From positions 1 through 22,712 of the forward strand of contig JAWQRM010000433.1 in assembly GCA_033557675.1 (NCBI GenBank): 22,712 nt of DNA, in the 5' to 3' direction. Source of the DNA: Coptodactyla brooksi (taxonomy: Eukaryota; Arthropoda; Insecta; Coleoptera; Scarabaeidae). Each line of letters starts with the position of its first letter. Position 1 is the stretch's first letter. Both the position numbers and the translations under genes were made by a program. The notes under the pieces were generated by a model. That model worked only from the letters and a program-made list of their open reading frames with translations. It did not search any database and was not told where the DNA came from. This document shows positions 19,461 to 22,712 of the stretch, piece by piece.

Positions 19461-19821
19461 TAAAGCCTGGTCTACACGGATAGATATCCGGGAAGAGTAT
19501 AGAAGCGAGTAGAGTGCACTCTACCGATTACATAATAAGCTAGTTATCAGTATAGTGTACTAAGCTAGTAATAATATGACTATCAAAAAAAGTGAAGATT
19601 TTCCAAAAATGTTTAGATAGAGTTTCAAAAGTTCTAATTATGAAATTTGCGGAAGCTATTGAAAAGAAGATAAGCAGAGAAAGAACTGAGTAGGTGGAAA
19701 GTTTACGCGATCCACCACTACTCCAAAACCGAAAAGTTTATTTATGCTTGACGCACGTTTCGTCGACCAAGTCGGCATCCATCACCGACAATGACGATTG
19801 AACTCAATACCATCAATAGTA

Positions 19822-20097
19822 TCAAATCATTTTATACCTGAAGTGTATAAATCCTCCACACCTGCACCCGATTTCATCGATTTTTTTTATTTCTAAGGAT
19901 TCTTGGATATAGGTACACCTCAAATTTTTTATCCTTTGTTTTAATTCGGTCACACCAATGCCATTTTTTCCTAATTTTTCCACAATTTCTATTTCCGCGG
20001 CCTGTCTCATATTTTTACTCCGATAGTTCGCGCTACCTAAATTTCACAGACACTAGAAAGTAACAAGTTGCAAAGCTTCATCTTCTGTGAACTTCAT
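19822..20097 (-). pseudogene. MADF-domain protein relic of a Harbinger-type element
   Basis: The start MKFTEDEALQLVTF at 20097 matches the opening of MADF domains (Myb/SANT-like DNA-binding). It continues as CL*NLGSANYRSK, where tga stands for the Trp of a CLWN motif, then AEIEIVEKLGKNG, VTELKQRIKNLRCTY with the LKxRxxNLR signature, and QESLEIKK. A tag just before CL* and the short spacing imply a small in-frame deletion. PIF/Harbinger elements often carry such a MADF/Myb-like second protein that helps the transposase bind DNA. Here it is broken and alone. A host MADF gene is less likely given the flanking inverted repeats and TAA duplications. Confidence 0.8.
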
Positions 20098-20204
20098 TTT
20101 TTATTTTAAAAAATAATAACACCAATGATGGTTTAGTTGCACAACTTATAGAAATGAACTCTTTTAAAAATTATATGGGTAGAGTGGGGCGGAGAGTGAA
20201 GTTT

Positions 20205-20350
20205 TTAGTTGTGTAGGAGGTAGTAGAGTAGAGCTACTTTACCACATGTGGGATAGTACCTACTCTACTCTACTCTACTGAGCGTTTTGGCGGATTTTTA
20301 CGAGTAGAGTTACTCAACTCTACCAAGTACTCGCCTAACTACTCTACCAG
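20205..20350. repeat. Subterminal gtagagt/actctac repeat cluster
   Basis: Many direct and inverted copies of a tactc-type pentamer, including a run ctactctactctactctac. It occupies the right subterminal part of the Harbinger-like element, and a sparser counterpart is present on the left (19493-19529). Such clusters can be transposase or MADF-protein binding sites; that role is inferred. Confidence 0.7.
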
Positions 20351-20367
20351 ATGTAAACCAGACATAA

Positions 20368-21100
20368 CTGACCTGACTGAGATACAGTAAAAACAATAAG
20401 CAGAAAAAGCACAGCAAATATAGGACCGTCTTTTGTTGATTTGTTCCCCTTTGCACCTTTGTAAAAGGTGAATGGCTGAAGACAAAAATGATCTTTGCTG
20501 GTAATGGAGATGAGAGTTGGATTAAATAACAAATTAAACTGTTCAACTAAAGCGCTTTGAAAAATTCCAAAAAATTCTCAATCGCATAAATAAGATGTCA
20601 AATGTCTTTTTTAATATCTCTATAGCAAAAGAAGATTGAAACTATTAGATCTAGCTCAATCTTAGTTTCTAACGAAATGATATTTGTACCGGTTGTTCAA
20701 GCCTTAGTCGAGATTAATACCACTGGAGTTCGTGGAGATAAAAAAAAAACACCTTTAGAATCTTATGTATACAAAAAACACATTTTTAAATTTTAAAATC
20801 TAAAATGCGACCCTATATCGTGTCATGCTCATTTGAAACGTATTGAATAAAGTATTTGTTCGCCTAATTTCAAACGGTGAAATAGAATTCTAATGGTTTC
20901 ACGATTTAACGATTGACAACTTTTTGATACAAAGTAGGCTGAGAATTGTTATTCCCTTGACTTCTTTTGAGAATTTATTAAAAAATAAACAGTAAACAAT
21001 GTCGGAAAAATTTATGTAATTACTTCTGCGATTCTATGCAAAACTAATATTACAATTTTTTCGTAGTAAAGTTTATTAATTCCTCCGTTCGGAGATATAA
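20368..21100. other. AT-rich stretch, no gene recognised
   Basis: No feature recognised between the Harbinger-like element and the next foldback. Confidence 0.5.
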
Positions 21101-21300
21101 TACACATTTCGAATTCGTTATTATCCGAAAATATGAGATACATTTAAAACTTAAACGAGTAAAACGACTTCATTTATGAAACTTACTTGCATTGTTCACT
21201 GAAGTGTAAATTTTATAAATAGGATCGTTTTACTTAAATTAAAGTGAAAGTTTATGCCGTATTTTCGGACTAAAATCAATTCGAGAAAAAGCATACCTAG
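21101..21300. mobile_element. Small foldback (imperfect inverted repeat), possible MITE
   Basis: Arms of about 90 bp face each other across a centre near 21196. Shared blocks, reading inward from both sides, are tcgaatt, tccgaaaata (perfect, 21124-21133), agtaaaacga (perfect), and (t/c)atttat(g/a)aaa(c/t)ttac. The arms have diverged, so it is old. No coding content and no clear target duplication. Confidence 0.7.
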
Positions 21301-21330
21301 ACATTTATTATTGTTACAGATATTTTGTTC

Positions 21331-21835
21331 TTATCTCAAAAGAAAATATTCAAAACGGCCGCCACTAATTGTTTGACAGTAATAAATCCTGTCTTTAAAT
21401 TCGCATCTCATATCTCCAATTTCGCAAGACACGTGGGTACGGAAAATATCATTAATTTGGTGATATATGCCCGTTCACAAATAACCCGGGAGAAAGAAAT
21501 CGGGTGGAGTGAGCTCCGGAGAACACAATCGCCAGTCTATTACTTCACGGCGTCCCATCCAGTGCACAATAAATCGTACGAAATTATTCCCTGACTAGTG
21601 AAAAAAATGTAGTGACGTTTCATTATGTTGAAAAACTACATCATAATCTTCATTGTCTTCTTCAATAGCAACTTCAGCAAGTGGAACAACTTGTTGCAGA
21701 GGTACCAGGTTTAAGTGCTCCGTCAATCAAAATTTCCCAAAAATTTCATTTCCCACAATGACAGTCAATACATTAACGTTTTCAGAATACTGAGCATAAG
21801 TTTTTTCGAACCAATGTTAAATGCGATTTGCCTCA
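21331..21835 (-). pseudogene. IS630-like transposase relic, C-terminal half
   Basis: The minus strand reads HWFEKTYAQYSENVNVLTV, IVGNEIFGKF, VVPLAEVAIEED, then VVFQHNETSLHFF, where the second catalytic Asp is Asn. It continues FIVHWMGRREVIDW and CSPELTPPDFFLPGYL, where the third Asp is Glu. The last block, INDIFRTH through RIYYCQTISGGRFEYFL, ends at a taa at 21331. Stops follow GKF, HFFH and PGYL, and the N-terminal half including the first Asp is not recognisable upstream. The order matches insect IS630-like transposases. It is a fourth, separate lineage in the window. Confidence 0.87.
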
Positions 21836-22146
21836 AAATATACACTTATCCCTAACGTACGTTGATATTGGGAGCCATATTGGATGCTTATATTACTGTA
21901 GGCCGTTAAAAAGGTCACGCGTGTTTTGGTGTGTTTTCGGCTGTTGTGGTCTTAGAATCGCTGTCAGAAAATTTTTTTCAGGAATTGGTAAATTGCGACT
22001 AAACCCAAATCGACATTGCCCAGGAGCTGAATGAAATCAATGATGATTCAAAACTACTCAAACGTTCATGGTCATAAGTTTTAACTTTTATAACTGGTGA
22101 TTCTTTTATAACTGGTGATAGAGGGTCATAACTGATGATGAAATAT

Positions 22147-22173
22147 GGATGTAGGGGTATGACCCCTACATCC
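22147..22173. repeat. Short-loop perfect hairpin, 12-bp arms, 3-nt loop
   Basis: ggatgtaggggt, spacer atg, acccctacatcc. It is not followed by a T run and is not a recognisable terminator or RNA gene. Confidence 0.95.
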
Positions 22174-22253
22174 TTTGAGTTTTTGTCATTAGGTGTAGGA
22201 CTAGGTCATACAGTCAATAAGGAGTACTATCTGGAACTAGTGTAGTTGTAGTA

Positions 22254-22284
22254 ATAATACCAAAATGTAGCATTTCGGTATTAT
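22254..22284. repeat. Short-loop hairpin, 14-bp arms with one mismatch, 3-nt loop
   Basis: ataataccaaaatg, spacer tag, catttcggtattat. One A/G difference breaks perfect pairing. Confidence 0.9.
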
Positions 22285-22299
22285 CAAAACTCTAGAATT

Positions 22300-22712
22300 G
22301 GCCGATCCACGTGCCTTCAAAGAAACAAAATTAATATCGTCCGCAATTAATTTCGAAACGTCGATAGGAAGTATCGCCGTCGAAATAAAAAGGGACTGAG
22401 GGGGGCTTGTGTTGTGGCGGTTGTGATCGGACGCGTGTGGTTGTTTAGGTTAAGCGCAGCGGGATTTCAGCGTCGCCCCGATCGTCTGGCCGCCTCCCGC
22501 GACGAGCTCGGCTCGCTTGACCGAAACACCGCGGGGTATTTGTTTAGCACCGCCCCCCGTTGTTCACCTATGGGCCATTTGTTTTCCGGAGGTCCTCCCG
22601 GCACGATAAATAATACCTACGGGGCGACCCGTACCTATCGATTCATGAAATGTACCGCGGGATACTGAACGCGGTATTGCCACTGCCGATTATTCTGTTC
22701 TCCATTCGCGTG
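22300..22712. other. CpG-rich segment running off the window end
   Basis: From about 22380 the sequence becomes clearly GC- and CpG-rich with no repeats and no recognisable protein. An 84-codon plus-strand frame (22414-22668) has no family signature. In insect genomes with AT-rich backgrounds such segments often lie near promoters or first exons, but no start site or splice site can be supported here. Confidence 0.4.

Larger units (their letters stand above)
19464..20364 (-). mobile_element. PIF/Harbinger-like non-autonomous element with TAA target duplications
   Basis: TAA flanks both ends (19461-19463 and 20365-20367), a 3-bp TWA duplication as in PIF/Harbinger elements. The left tip agcctggtctaca and the reverse complement of the right tip tgtctggtttaca agree at 10 of 13 positions. 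Both subterminal regions are crowded with gtagagt/actctac motifs, densest at 20205-20350. The 901-bp interior holds only a MADF relic and no DDE nuclease. Confidence 0.75.
21836..22299. other. Gap with short repeats and hairpins
   Basis: No gene recognised. It contains two tandem 18-bp units, cttttataactggtgat(t/a), at 22085-22120, and two short-loop hairpins listed separately. Confidence 0.6.

Noticed and set aside
20250..20282. CRISPR-like or satellite reading of the tactc repeats
   Set aside because: Short overlapping pentamers without spacers, confined to the subterminal part of a transposon.
22414..22668. 84-codon open frame in the CpG-rich end segment
   Set aside because: Stop codons are rare in GC-rich DNA, so openness is weak evidence. 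No motif recognised.

Overview
The window looks like insect nuclear DNA, with Hymenoptera a reasonable but unproven guess. It is AT-rich, has three (TA)n microsatellites and a few short CpG-rich islands, and is dominated by decayed DNA transposons of the Tc1/mariner/IS630 superfamily. I recognise no intact protein-coding gene and no host exon. It reads as intergenic or intronic DNA in which transposons have accumulated and decayed.

Layout, left to right. (1) 72-1713: an IS630-type element whose relic transposase carries a DUF4817-like N-terminus, with both ends lying against TA microsatellites. (2) 2590-3512: a DD34D mariner relic on the minus strand. (3) 4190-5728: a nearly complete 1.54-kb element with terminal inverted repeats over 100 bp long, TA target duplications and a broken minus-strand transposase. 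(4) About 6000-6480: a GC-richer island of unknown function. (5) 7790-9071: a pogo/Tigger transposase relic that keeps all three catalytic Asp positions. (6) 10431-11914: a mariner with both ends and TA duplications, carrying a nested tRNA-derived SINE. (7) 13611-14540: a second copy of the same mariner family in opposite orientation, with different damage. (8) 15628-15860: a short IS630-type fragment. (9) 16621-16908: a diverged tandem duplication. (10) 17906-18330: a second GC-richer island. (11) 18841-20364: three elements packed end to end, namely a second SINE-like tRNA relic, a foldback/MITE, and a PIF/Harbinger-like element with TAA duplications and a MADF-domain relic. (12) 21101-21300: an unnamed foldback. 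(13) 21331-21835: another IS630-type relic with two altered catalytic residues. (14) 22300-22712: a CpG-rich segment running off the end.

Nothing here forms a pathway or operon. The elements relate by nesting, by shared family membership (two copies of one mariner, two tRNA-derived relics) and by shared modes of decay. The most interesting signal is a set of near-perfect short-loop hairpins (arms 10-14 bp, loops 3-4 nt). At two of them a paralogous sequence inside the window lacks the hairpin, which suggests template-switch mutation. I found no convincing new biological system beyond this and several apparently unnamed repeat families.
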